DNA from: Oleispira sp051275515
GTDB lineage: Bacteria > Pseudomonadota > Gammaproteobacteria > Pseudomonadales > Oceanobacteraceae
Reading direction: 5' to 3'
Length of the DNA: 29,807 nt
Assembly (NCBI GenBank): GCA_051275515.1
Contig: JBNMOT010000025.1
Span: forward strand, 1 to 29,807
Below, piece after piece: positions 1 through 8,092 of this stretch. The stretch's first letter is position 1. The number at the start of each line of letters is the position of its first letter. The position numbers were made by a program, and so were the translations under genes. The notes below the pieces were generated by a model. That model worked only from the letters and a program-made list of their open reading frames with translations, searched no databases and was not told the origin of the DNA.

Positions 1-84
1 ACCCCAGGAAAAGTGACCGAATTAGGGATTGGGAAAAGGGCTACTTCTATCATTCAGGTTGTATCCATTTTGGTTAGCAGTTAA
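1..84 (+). CDS. Possible C-terminal end of a gene entering from the left edge
   Basis: Frame 1 is open from the first base to a TAA at 82-84, giving 27 residues that end in IIQVVSILVSS. The stop lies 9 bases before the convergent stop of the neighbouring minus-strand gene, which fits two genes meeting tail to tail. The pattern Gly-Lys, Ala-Thr, Ile-Gln followed by hydrophobic residues loosely recalls the tail of CDP-alcohol phosphatidyltransferases, but this is only a resemblance. An 84-base open frame can occur by chance, so confidence is low. Confidence 0.25.
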   Translation, partial: TPGKVTELGIGKRATSIIQVVSILVSS

Positions 85-93
85 CTTGCCATC

Positions 94-831
94 TCAGTAG
101 TCCGCTGTATGAGGGGGCTTAATAAAGATCATGACATGTTGTTGCGGTAAGTAAGTGTCGGTTTGCAACCATTTTAAACCCACGGCTTGCATTTCTTTTC
201 TAGCCTGCTGCTGTGTCATTTTGTGGAGCCGTTTGATAAGTACTCTAGAATCTTCACCACGATACTCAACCAGCACCACACGGCCGTTAGGCTTCAAACC
301 CTTCACAACGCCTTCCATAACTTCCCTCGGGTGCGAAAACTCATGATATGCGTCAACGAGCAATACCACATCAGCGATGGATTCAGGAATATTCGGGTTG
401 GAGACTGTTGCCAGTAGGGTCTCAATATTCGCAATATTTTCTCTGGTTTTTCTTTGCTCGATGATACTCAGCATTTCAGGTTGTATGTCAACGGCTATTA
501 CTGCCCCGTCAGGAACTTTACGGGCTATAGGGAAACTAAAATAACCGGTTCCCGCGCCTAAATCGATCACGATATCAGTGGGCCGTAATTTCATATTCTC
601 CAATAACAGATCTGTCCGTTCTTCCTGCTCCCGAGTAGTTCGCTCTAACCAACTTGAGCCCAAATGACCCATAACATAAGATATTTCTCTTCCCATGTAA
701 TATTTACCAATACCGTCGCGACCTGCTGCCTCCTGCTGGTAATAGGGCGAATCGCTTAGACTATCGGCTGACGACCCGATGCAAATGAAAAGTAACGCGT
801 ACACAACAAGAAATTTTTTAAACATAATCAA
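94..831 (-). CDS. Class I SAM-dependent methyltransferase with a predicted signal peptide
   Basis: A 245-residue protein. Residues 1-22 form a Sec-type signal peptide: a lysine pair at 5-6, a hydrophobic core, and a likely cut after SSA at 22. The mature part carries the Rossmann-fold methyltransferase motif I, DLGAGTGYF at 90-98, then an acidic strand end VDIQPEM near 114 and the post-motif VDAYHEF at 159-165. The hydrophobic VVLVEYRG near 185 matches a later core strand. The family is known as exported predicted methyltransferases of unknown substrate (COG4798-like). Exported location is odd because SAM is cytoplasmic, so the protein may bind another ligand or lack the expected chemistry. 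ATG codons at residues 1 and 3 are both possible starts. Methyltransferase fold is secure; substrate is unknown. Confidence 0.8.
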   Translation of the reverse strand: MIMFKKFLVVYALLFICIGSSADSLSDSPYYQQEAAGRDGIGKYYMGREISYVMGHLGSSWLERTTREQEERTDLLLENMKLRPTDIVIDLGAGTGYFSFPIARKVPDGAVIAVDIQPEMLSIIEQRKTRENIANIETLLATVSNPNIPESIADVVLLVDAYHEFSHPREVMEGVVKGLKPNGRVVLVEYRGEDSRVLIKRLHKMTQQQARKEMQAVGLKWLQTDTYLPQQHVMIFIKPPHTADY

Positions 832-914
832 TACTCGCCGTTATGGTATTTTTCAGGGTATTAAAGCGAGTACGATATTTTACCAATACAAGCCAATTAA
901 TGTCGAAGATCTAT

Positions 915-1157
915 TTACATCAGGGAGTATGTCAAGGGGAGGGGAAGTTCTAACGTACTGCGGAGTGGTTGTATGGGTTGGTTAATCATTTCATCGCCGG
1001 CAAATTGAGGATGCAAGAGTTTGCCTTCCCCAAAGGTTAGTTGAAGTTCTTCTCTACCCATCATCACTCTAACTTGGTATGCGACCATTTCAACAACAAG
1101 AATAATGGCCGAGGGTAGAGTCTTGCCATGAGAAAAATCCATCAACGTTATTTTCAT
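915..1157 (-). CDS. Small DUF6482-like protein
   Basis: An 80-residue hypothetical protein. The opening MKITLMDF, the central VAYQVRVMMGREE and the end DEMINQP followed by LELPLPL match what I recall of the DUF6482 family of gammaproteobacterial proteins, whose function is unknown. Family members are usually near 100 residues. Here about 20 residues seem to be missing between the GEGKLLH segment and DEMINQP, so this may be a short natural version or an internal in-frame deletion. It lies in the same direction as the methyltransferase gene downstream of it, with an 83-base gap. No signal peptide or membrane segment is visible. Confidence 0.55.
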   Translation of the reverse strand: MKITLMDFSHGKTLPSAIILVVEMVAYQVRVMMGREELQLTFGEGKLLHPQFAGDEMINQPIQPLRSTLELPLPLTYSLM

Positions 1158-1343
1158 TGTGATTATTAACCTTAACAGCGAGAGTTTTAAAAAGGTTCAT
1201 ATTATACGGTGAGCCGTGCGTTGAAGATCACCCAATCGATCAATTAATTTCATATTGTAAACTTTGTTGGCCAGCGCGTTGATTATTAAAGAGCCTTTTA
1301 CAAGCAACGTGCTGTGCTTTCAGTGGCGGTATCATCCCAGTCA

Positions 1344-2117
1344 CTACTTGCCCTTGCGGCTTACCAGTAAATCCTTCGCCTGATTTATTTTTGCGGCTAG
1401 GTAGTTGCTACCCCCTCGATCTGGATGAAGTTTTTGCATCAGTTTGCGGTGCGCAGCGATAACTTCTTCCTCCGTGGCGTTTTGATCAAGGCCCAACACG
1501 GCATAAGCTTCATTGGCTGTTATCTCACTGCTATCGCTTGGTCGAGAGTCTTGTCCATTCTCTTCAGAATACTCTTTAGAATAACTTCCGGCATTAGCAG
1601 TTTCGCGCCAGTCATTGCCATGCTGGCGATCAAGATAGGCCGCCAAGACCTCGATCGAATCTGGATATTGCTTTTCTGCTAGGCCATAAAGAGAGATTAA
1701 TTCTGAGAGATTGAATTCAGACAGGTATCTGCCTTTGCTATCAGTCGCCAATAATTCACCCTCTAAATTACCACTTTCGTGATCAAGGGTCATTTTTAGC
1801 AAGCTAGTTTCAACGGTAGAGCGCTGCGATGAACCTGAGCTCTGTGTCGCTTTGGCCTTTTGGTAAAGCCCTTTTAAAAACGGCACATAACGTAGCAATG
1901 GAAACAAACGTTTGGCAAATATCACTAAACCTGTGCCTAGCGCTGCCAAGGCATGAAGCTTTCCTGTCACCGTTAGCCAGAGCAGTAGAGTAATCAATAC
2001 GAACGCAACCGTTATCGAAGTGACCTTCTTTCTGTGTTCCGGTTTCAGGGTTCGAATATATCGTGCTGTCATATAGCCGATGACGATAACTGCTACTAAA
2101 ACGGCAAGTCTGAACAT
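1344..2117 (-). CDS. Membrane-anchored J-domain protein (DnaJ-like)
   Basis: A 257-residue protein with hydrophobic segments at about 2-18, 33-50 and 54-68, a charged, low-complexity middle part and a C-terminal J domain at about 202-254. The J domain holds the diagnostic HPD at 231-233, in LHPDRGG, needed to stimulate Hsp70 ATPase activity. A segment at about 105-170, with LSELISLYGLAEKQYPDS and then YLDRQHG, is typical of the proteobacterial proteins of this architecture. The likely partner is DnaK at the inner membrane, with the J domain in the cytoplasm. It lacks the zinc-finger and client-binding domains of DnaJ. The VWA gene lies upstream on the same strand with a 114-base gap, so the two may be cotranscribed. 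Client and purpose are unknown. Confidence 0.85.
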   Translation of the reverse strand: MFRLAVLVAVIVIGYMTARYIRTLKPEHRKKVTSITVAFVLITLLLWLTVTGKLHALAALGTGLVIFAKRLFPLLRYVPFLKGLYQKAKATQSSGSSQRSTVETSLLKMTLDHESGNLEGELLATDSKGRYLSEFNLSELISLYGLAEKQYPDSIEVLAAYLDRQHGNDWRETANAGSYSKEYSEENGQDSRPSDSSEITANEAYAVLGLDQNATEEEVIAAHRKLMQKLHPDRGGSNYLAAKINQAKDLLVSRKGK

Positions 2118-2231
2118 AGTGTATTCACTTGTCTGAGGTGTGAGTTAAGTCGTAATGCCTACCACTCTTTATTTTATGGTGTTGGTATTTCCGCAGCAGT
2201 CATTGCAATATTGACCGCTATCGAATCACGA

Positions 2232-2930
2232 CTACTTTAATTGCTGTAATAATCGTCGTACGCTCACATCTTGGCTCAATAAATTACTTTTCAAAGCAGA
2301 TTTACCGCCCGCTGCATACACCGCAACCGCGGCTAATAATTGACCTAACTGTTTGGCACTGCCTTGATCAAACTGGCAATGTGCGCCTCCGCTCAAGGTT
2401 GCCAACTGTGAAAAAATAGTTCCAACTCCTGGATTGTTTCCTTCTTGAAAAGTAAATAAAGGCAGGTTGAGTATTCCTAATTGGCCTGCTAAAGTTGCCA
2501 GTGAATCTGGGTTTTCTTCAACACAATCACCGATAAATACCAGTGCGTTTACCTTGTCTGCACGCGTTTCAATTAATGCATGTGATAACACGTTGGCAAT
2601 CTGAGTTTTCCCACTCAGGCAATTTACTGACAGTAAGGCTTGTTTGATTTCATTAGCACCGCGCATCCAGGGAAGCGCTTTAAATTCTCCAAAGCCTCGG
2701 TAGTAGCAAAGCTGCACACTGAGAGCACTTATTTTATCTGCCTCTGTAAACATAGCGGCATGCTGATGACTCGCCATATCCCAACAATGTTCACGACTTG
2801 CGGTGGCATCCATGGCAAATATCAATCTGCCCTTGTCTGCACTGGTTATCATCGGAGCATTGTTGACCTTGCTAATGAATGCCTGAATATCTTGAGTGTT
2901 CGACGTTTTATCAGGAAGCTTTGAGGCCAT
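2232..2930 (-). CDS. von Willebrand factor A (VWA) domain protein
   Basis: A 232-residue cytoplasmic-looking protein without signal peptide. The metal-ion-dependent adhesion site is visible: DATAS at 41-45 (DxTxS form), a threonine in SGKTQ at 109, and FIGDCVEE with Asp135. The alternating hydrophobic strands LIFAMD, ALVFIGD and LPLFTFQEG fit the VWA Rossmann fold, which usually mediates metal-dependent protein contacts. It is transcribed toward the J-domain gene and divergently from acnA. The pairing suggests a role with the J-domain protein, perhaps in assembly or quality control of a complex, but that is inference. No AAA+ MoxR partner, common for other VWA proteins, is present. Confidence 0.8.
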   Translation of the reverse strand: MASKLPDKTSNTQDIQAFISKVNNAPMITSADKGRLIFAMDATASREHCWDMASHQHAAMFTEADKISALSVQLCYYRGFGEFKALPWMRGANEIKQALLSVNCLSGKTQIANVLSHALIETRADKVNALVFIGDCVEENPDSLATLAGQLGILNLPLFTFQEGNNPGVGTIFSQLATLSGGAHCQFDQGSAKQLGQLLAAVAVYAAGGKSALKSNLLSQDVSVRRLLQQLK

Positions 2931-3214
2931 GTTGAATTCCAGTTTCTGTAAAATTTAAACTAAAAAATAGAATCACTTAGAGAAAATTGAGTAGGTTAAA
3001 GATAATAGTTTAAATAACGTAACGTCACAAAATTATTGCTGCGGCGTTCTCAGTCATAGGTCTCGTGAACAGGTCAATTTTGTTGCTACAATATCACACA
3101 GAGCCGGTACTCATAGAGATGTACAATTATTCTTTAATCGTTGCTCAATGGTTTAAGCAAGTAATATTGACGGCAGTACTGATAAATTAGCTGATTATTT
3201 GAAAAGGTAAACCG

Positions 3215-5911
3215 ATGAAACACTCCCATAATTCTTTCAATACGCTGAGCACATTAACCATTAACGACAAGCAAATTCGTTACTTTTCGATCAATGGTGG
3301 TGAATTGGCATCGCATAAAGACATTCCCCGTCTGCCAGTGACGATAAAAATTCTGCTGGAAAATATGCTGCGCAATGAAGACGGCCTAAGTTGCTGTCGT
3401 GATGACATTGAAGCCCTGGCTGCCAGCGGTGGCAAGGCAAGTGAGCAGGAAATTGCTTATCATCCCGCGCGCGTATTGATGCAAGATTTCACCGGTGTCC
3501 CCGCCGTAGTCGATCTGGCCGCGATGCGCGATGCTTTGGTGAAACGAGGCATTAATCCACAGACAATAAATCCTTTAACAAAAGTGGATCTGGTCATCGA
3601 CCACTCGATTAGTATCGATAAATTTGCCAGTGAAAGCGCCTTCGAAGAAAACGTTGCGATTGAAATGCAGCGCAATCATGAGCGTTATCAGTTTTTAAAA
3701 TGGGGCCAAGGCGCGTTTGCTAACTTCAGTGTGGTGCCACCAGGAACCGGTATTTGTCATCAGGTGAATCTAGAGTATCTGGCCAAGGTGGTATGGACCG
3801 AAGATAAAGACGGAGAACGTTTCGCTTATCCCGATACGCTGGTAGGCACGGATAGCCACACCACTATGATCAATGGTCTTGGGGTACTTGGCTGGGGAGT
3901 GGGGGGGATCGAAGCTGAGGCTGCCATATTAGGCCAGCCGATTTCGATGTTAATTCCTGACGTTGTCGGTGTGGAGCTGACGGGGCAGTTACTTGAGGGT
4001 ATTACGGCGACTGATCTGGTATTAACGGTGGTAGAGATGCTGCGTGAATATGGTGTGGTGGGTAAATTTGTCGAGTTTTATGGTGCGGGTCTGGATTATT
4101 TACCCCTTGCCGATCGCGCAACGATCGCCAATATGGCACCGGAATATGGGGCGACCTGTGGTTTCTTTCCTGTGGATAAACAGACGATTAATTATTTACG
4201 GTTAAGCGGTCGTGACGAAGAACAAATTGAATTGGTTGAGGCGTATTCTAAAGCGCAAGGCATGTGGCGCGATGAGCACTTTTTAGTACCTGATTATGCG
4301 GCGACTTTGCGCTTGGATCTAACCACTATCGTGCCCAGTTTAGCGGGCCCGAAACGCCCACAAGATCGTGTCCCCGTCACTGGCCTGAAAACAGCCGTGG
4401 AAGGCTCTATTGAATTAGCCGGTAAGGCTAAGCAGCTGAATACCGAATATCCTTTGGCGAGTAGTGAGGTAGCGATGCACCATGGCGATGTGGTGATTGC
4501 TGCGATTACCTCTTGTACGAATACATCAAATCCTGCGGTGATGATCGCGGCCGGTCTGGTCGCCCGCAACGCTTTGGCGAAAGGACTGCAGCGTAAATCA
4601 TGGGTTAAATCCTCGTTAGCGCCGGGTTCTAAAGTGGTCACAGAATATTTGCACCAGGCTGAATTACAGGAACCATTGGATAAACTCGGCTTTAACCTTG
4701 TCGGTTATGGCTGTACTACCTGCATCGGTAATTCCGGGCCATTGCCAGAAGTGGTAGAGGCGACGATTGCTGCGAATGATTTGATCGTCAGTTCAGTATT
4801 GTCTGGTAATCGCAATTTTGAAGGACGTATTCACCCACAGGTACAAGATAACTGGCTTGCTTCACCGCCACTGGTCGTCGCTTATGCGTTAGCGGGAACA
4901 ACACGGATAGATTTGAGTCGCGATTCATTGGGTAACGATGATAACGGCCAACCGGTGTATTTAAAGGATATATGGCCCACGAATGTTGAAATCGCTGAGC
5001 TAATGCAGGCCATCACTAGCACTATGTTTAACAAGGAATACAGCGCGGTATTCGATGGCGATGATCGTTGGCGTGCCATTGATAGTGGTAACGGTGAAAC
5101 CTACAAATTTATGGAAGATTCGACTTACATTCAGCGCCCCCCATTTTTTGAAGAACGTTATCGGGGTAAATCCTCTAACATTATCAAGGCACCGATGTTG
5201 GTTATGCTGGGTGATTCAGTTACCACCGATCATATATCCCCTGCCGGTGCTATTCCACAAGATAGCCCCGCGTCACAGTATTTACGTGCGCAAGGAGTGG
5301 TGGAGAAAGACTTTAATTCTTATGGCTCCAGACGCGGAAATCATCAGGTTATGGTGCGAGGTACCTTCGGTAATATCCGTATTCGCAATGAAATGACACC
5401 CGAACTGGAAGGCGGATATACCCGACTGCAGGGTGAAGATCAGCCGCGCTTTATCTACGATGCGGCCATGCTCTATCAGTCAAAAAACATCGATACGGTG
5501 GTGGTTGCGGGCAAAGAATACGGCACGGGTTCGAGTCGAGATTGGGCTGCGAAAGGCACCTTGTTGTTAGGTGTGAAGGCGGTGATTGTGGAAAGTTTTG
5601 AACGTATTCATCGCTCTAACTTGGTCGGTATGGGTGTATTGCCCTTGCAGTTTATGCCCGGTGAAACCCGAAAAACACTGTCACTTACCGGTGAAGAAAC
5701 ATTTGATATTGTCGGGCTGGATGAACCACTGCTGCCAAAGCAAGAAGTGGCTGCTACGATTTATTACCCATCAGGTGAAACGCGCGCTATAAAATTGCAG
5801 TCACGATTGGATACCGCCGTCGAGGTAAAATACTACCTTGCCGGTGGTGTGCTGAGTTATGTGCTCGATCAAATATATGCCAAGGCAGAATTGGATTCGC
5901 TTCGCCCTTGA
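3215..5911 (+). CDS. acnA: Aconitate hydratase A (AcnA type)
   Basis: An 898-residue enzyme interconverting citrate and isocitrate through cis-aconitate in the TCA cycle. It is of the IRP1/AcnA type, as its length and single-chain layout match E. coli AcnA (891). The three [4Fe-4S] ligands are Cys434 in SCTNTSNP, and Cys500 and Cys503 in GCTTCIGNSG. The C-terminal swivel domain has TDHISPAGAI and the substrate-binding GTGSSRDWAAKG. The ATG at 3215 follows AAAAGG with an 8-base gap. It stands alone, divergent from the VWA gene and followed by a long gene-less stretch. No mutation of key residues was seen. Confidence 0.98.
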   Translation: MKHSHNSFNTLSTLTINDKQIRYFSINGGELASHKDIPRLPVTIKILLENMLRNEDGLSCCRDDIEALAASGGKASEQEIAYHPARVLMQDFTGVPAVVDLAAMRDALVKRGINPQTINPLTKVDLVIDHSISIDKFASESAFEENVAIEMQRNHERYQFLKWGQGAFANFSVVPPGTGICHQVNLEYLAKVVWTEDKDGERFAYPDTLVGTDSHTTMINGLGVLGWGVGGIEAEAAILGQPISMLIPDVVGVELTGQLLEGITATDLVLTVVEMLREYGVVGKFVEFYGAGLDYLPLADRATIANMAPEYGATCGFFPVDKQTINYLRLSGRDEEQIELVEAYSKAQGMWRDEHFLVPDYAATLRLDLTTIVPSLAGPKRPQDRVPVTGLKTAVEGSIELAGKAKQLNTEYPLASSEVAMHHGDVVIAAITSCTNTSNPAVMIAAGLVARNALAKGLQRKSWVKSSLAPGSKVVTEYLHQAELQEPLDKLGFNLVGYGCTTCIGNSGPLPEVVEATIAANDLIVSSVLSGNRNFEGRIHPQVQDNWLASPPLVVAYALAGTTRIDLSRDSLGNDDNGQPVYLKDIWPTNVEIAELMQAITSTMFNKEYSAVFDGDDRWRAIDSGNGETYKFMEDSTYIQRPPFFEERYRGKSSNIIKAPMLVMLGDSVTTDHISPAGAIPQDSPASQYLRAQGVVEKDFNSYGSRRGNHQVMVRGTFGNIRIRNEMTPELEGGYTRLQGEDQPRFIYDAAMLYQSKNIDTVVVAGKEYGTGSSRDWAAKGTLLLGVKAVIVESFERIHRSNLVGMGVLPLQFMPGETRKTLSLTGEETFDIVGLDEPLLPKQEVAATIYYPSGETRAIKLQSRLDTAVEVKYYLAGGVLSYVLDQIYAKAELDSLRP

Positions 5912-6386
5912 CAACGGCATAATACTCACAGTTTAACTGTTCACGTCTATCGAGCATCTAAGTAAGTAATGCATTCGGTAATCTTCAAATGAGATAATGT
6001 TCTTTTATCAAGGTACTTCTGTCTCTCAGTGAATATACGAATGATTTCAAACAGTTACGAACGAAGTTGCAAGTATGGTCAGAGCTTGGGTCTACTGAGA
6101 GGGGGAAGTTGGTGCCGCGAATGGGTTATGCACTCACGCGACATTCTCTTCGGGGGAATCATTCAAGAGGTTAATCCAGCCTTCGCTAGACCCGATGAAG
6201 GGGGCTGCTGATCTGCGCAGTCTATGCAGCTGTATTTATTGGGAGTACCGTATTTAAATGATCAGGGTAGGCTAATTTTGATCATGAAGATATTGAGCAA
6301 ACGACTGCATTTAGAAGACTGTGCGATCACCTTTTAAAATCAACTTTTTCTTTTGTGTTCGACGCATTAGACGTCATGTTTATTTT

Positions 6387-6412
6387 AAAGGCTGCCTATT
6401 GCGGCTTTTGAC
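6387..6412 (+). terminator. Terminator-like hairpin
   Basis: AAAGGCTGC at 6387-6395 pairs with GCGGCTTTT at 6401-6409 across the loop CTATT, giving nine pairs, two of them G-U, and ending in a run of four T. The T run is short and inside the stem, so efficiency is uncertain. It lies about 475 bases after the acnA stop, which suggests either a long 3' untranslated region or a separate short transcript. Confidence 0.4.
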
Positions 6413-6455
6413 CTAGCAAACTTGATTTGAGTTAAGGCTTTTTATCTTCAGAGCT

Positions 6456-6462
6456 CTATACT
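6456..6462 (+). promoter_or_regulatory. Candidate sigma-S-type -10 element
   Basis: CTATACT sits 20 bases before the ATG at 6482 and equals the core of the sigma-S -10 consensus, including the upstream C. No good -35 hexamer occurs at 16-18 bases upstream, which is tolerated by sigma-S. It would give a 5' untranslated region of only about 13 bases, containing the AAGGAG site. Stationary-phase expression of the two genes behind it is inference. Confidence 0.4.
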
Positions 6463-6481
6463 GTAAAAAAAGGAGATATTT

Positions 6482-6748
6482 ATGTCTGATGAAAAGCTAC
6501 ACCAATTATTAAATCAAGTGCATGAGCAGTTGCAGCAGCAGGACAGTATCGATGGCGAGAGCCAAGCGTTACTCCAGCAAGTTCTTACTGATATTAAAGC
6601 CGTTTCAGCTAAAGACAATACTGATAATATACCGCAGGACTTATCCGATCGTATTGAACAGCAAGCGGTTGAATTTGAACAGGCTCATCCAACGCTCTCA
6701 GGAGTCCTTCGTCAGATTATGGATACTCTGGGTCGAATCGGAGTATAA
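6482..6748 (+). CDS. DUF4404 family protein
   Basis: An 88-residue protein matching the DUF4404 family of small alpha-helical proteins: the opening LHQLLNQVHEQLQQ, the middle LLQQVLTDI and the closing FEQAHPTLSGVLRQIMDTL are its typical pieces. Function is unknown. The heptad-like spacing of Leu and Gln residues suggests coiled-coil pairing. AAGGAG ends 7 bases before the ATG, a strong ribosome site. The stop is 13 bases before the CBS-domain start, so the two form an operon. Confidence 0.85.
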   Translation: MSDEKLHQLLNQVHEQLQQQDSIDGESQALLQQVLTDIKAVSAKDNTDNIPQDLSDRIEQQAVEFEQAHPTLSGVLRQIMDTLGRIGV

Positions 6749-6761
6749 GGAGCACGCTGCT

Positions 6762-7196
6762 ATGCGCCACATGCCTTCATTAACTGAGGTAATGACGCCA
6801 TTTCCTCAGCAGGTCGAAGAGTCTACGTCCATTAACGATGCTATCCAGCTGATGGCAGAAAAGGCCTTTCATCATCTTCCTGTTGTATTTGAGCATAACG
6901 TGGTTGGGTTGTTATCTACCGCAGATATCAAACTGGCACAGATGCCTGGTCACTCAACAACAGAATTTACAGAATTAACCGTCGGGGATATCTGCCGCCG
7001 CCGTATTTATGTGGTTGACCTGCATGTTCGCCTGGACGAAGTGCTTGACCAAATGGCAGCAGAAGCTTGGGATGCTGCTGTTGTTTTGCGAGAGGGCCGC
7101 CTGGCTGGGATTTTTACGAGCCATGATGCTTGTCGCATTTTTTCACGATGGCTTAAAAAAGAATACTTACCGGATGATGATCCTGAGGTTGCTTAA
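6762..7196 (+). CDS. Two-CBS-domain protein
   Basis: A 144-residue protein made almost wholly of a pair of CBS domains, at about 8-60 and 74-128. The first opens with VMTPFPQQVEESTSINDAIQLM and continues HHLPVV..VVGLLSTADI; the second ends AAVVLREGRLAGIFTSHDA. Such stand-alone Bateman modules bind adenine nucleotides and act as energy-state switches for partner proteins. The start at ATG 6762 is chosen because AAGGAG at 6747-6752 lies 9 bases upstream and the CBS homology begins right after it; the open frame extends back to 6522 but only overlapping the DUF4404 gene. No effector domain is attached, so the partner is unknown; the cotranscribed DUF4404 protein is a candidate. Confidence 0.85.
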   Translation: MRHMPSLTEVMTPFPQQVEESTSINDAIQLMAEKAFHHLPVVFEHNVVGLLSTADIKLAQMPGHSTTEFTELTVGDICRRRIYVVDLHVRLDEVLDQMAAEAWDAAVVLREGRLAGIFTSHDACRIFSRWLKKEYLPDDDPEVA

Positions 7197-7322
7197 TGTG
7201 CGGGTAATGCCGATCAGTAATATATGACGAGTCGAGAATCGCACCTATCTAGGGCCTACTAATTAACGGGTGGCTTATAAAGAGGCGTATTTTCATAATT
7301 TAAACGATAGATGCCTTAATTT

Positions 7323-7340
7323 CCCCCATTTTAGGGGGGG
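7323..7340 (+). repeat. C-run/G-run hairpin upstream of the regulator gene
   Basis: Five C at 7323-7327 and seven G at 7334-7340 flank ATTTTA and can form a five-pair GC stem. It lies 57 bases before the chosen ATG of the regulator and could be in its leader. The seven-G run is a possible slippage site, but it is not in the reading frame used by the protein. Confidence 0.35.
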
Positions 7341-7396
7341 CTGTTATTGGTATGAAAGTTGCGATACAAGTCTCATCACTAACCGGAGGTGAGCCT

Positions 7397-8092
7397 ATGT
7401 ATGATGTAGCTAAAATTCAAAACTACCGACATGCTGTTAATAAAACTGATGTTTCAACTGACTGGATGGAGCAATTAAGCACCATATTGGAAATGCGGCA
7501 AAATGATGATCGTACGATTCAGAAGTTATTAAAATTAATGGTGAGTATGACCACTATTGAAAACATAAGTATTGCTATACCCGATGGTTCAAATAGATTT
7601 CAAGCCAAGCATTGCTCCCGCCAAGTCGAAAATGGTGTTTACAGTTTTACGGTGCAGCACTCTCTCTGTCGTGCATTTGAATCGGGTTCTGTTCTGGTTC
7701 TTCGCGAAGGATTAGAACGACCAGAAGCGTTTAATCGTGAAGCGTTATCCCCCATCGATTTTAGCCACCGTGATCATTGCCTGTTAGTGCCGTTACGCCT
7801 TCGTCAAATCACACTTGCGGTTTTAGTGTTGGATCTGCGTAATCTCATCGCGGGCAGTTTGCCTTTAAAAAAACTGTGGTTCGTGTGCTCACAATTAGCA
7901 CATACAATGGCGACTCAAGTGGTTCCAAATTTTCAAACTTTATATTCGCGACCTTATCAGCGTGTGGATGAAAATGAATTGGGTGAAATTCAACAGACGG
8001 TTGAGAAGTGCGGCGGCAATAAAACCATGGCGGCTAAGATACTCGGACTAACCCCTCGACAACTTCGCTACCGTTTGTCAAAACTGTCTTAA
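7397..8092 (+). CDS. NifA-like regulator with Fis-type HTH but no AAA+ domain
   Basis: A 231-residue protein. Residues about 193-230 form a Fis-family helix-turn-helix as found at the C terminus of sigma-54 activators: IQQTVEKCGGNKTMAAKILG and then RQLRYRLSKL. Residues about 25-175 resemble a GAF-like sensor (LSTILEM..., a hydrophobic core near 128-148 with LLVPLRLRQITLAVLVLDL). The central AAA+ domain, with its GAFTGA loop and Walker motifs, is absent, so it cannot activate sigma-54 promoters in the usual way. The ATG at 7397 is preferred because GGAGGT ends 6 bases before it; an in-frame ATG at 7352 would add 15 residues without a clear ribosome site. It probably acts as a simple DNA-binding sensor regulator. 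Its target is unknown; the phosphatase operon follows 375 bases downstream. Confidence 0.8.
   Translation: MYDVAKIQNYRHAVNKTDVSTDWMEQLSTILEMRQNDDRTIQKLLKLMVSMTTIENISIAIPDGSNRFQAKHCSRQVENGVYSFTVQHSLCRAFESGSVLVLREGLERPEAFNREALSPIDFSHRDHCLLVPLRLRQITLAVLVLDLRNLIAGSLPLKKLWFVCSQLAHTMATQVVPNFQTLYSRPYQRVDENELGEIQQTVEKCGGNKTMAAKILGLTPRQLRYRLSKLS

Larger units (their letters stand above)
5912..6481 (+). other. 570-base gene-less stretch with several inverted repeats
   Basis: No convincing protein gene is present. Inverted repeats seen are ACAGTT-T-AACTGT at 5928-5940, just after acnA, a CCTTC/GAAGG stem around 6179-6201 that can extend across a GGG bulge, CTGCGCAG at 6213-6220, and the terminator-like hairpin at 6387-6409. 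The GC-richer patch at 6100-6230 stands out by eye from the AT-rich flanks. A small RNA or the remains of a decayed gene are both possible; neither can be shown from the sequence alone. Confidence 0.5.

Noticed and set aside
2040..2060. GGTTCGAAT, a T-loop-like tRNA string
   Set aside because: It lies within the J-domain gene and has no acceptor or anticodon stem around it.
3064..3092. Possible acnA promoter with TACAAT
   Set aside because: The -10 is fair but no acceptable -35 is found at the right spacing, so it is not listed as a feature.
6029..6211. 60-residue open frame after acnA
   Set aside because: No ribosome site, no recognisable motif and an unusual composition. LRGGSW recalls sulfatase-modifying proteins but nothing else agrees.
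6522..6761. N-terminal extension of the CBS protein by 80 residues
   Set aside because: It overlaps the DUF4404 gene out of frame, and the ATG at 6762 has its own AAGGAG site and begins at the domain edge.
7352..7396. Earlier ATG for the regulator
   Set aside because: No ribosome site precedes it, while GGAGGT stands six bases before the ATG at 7397.
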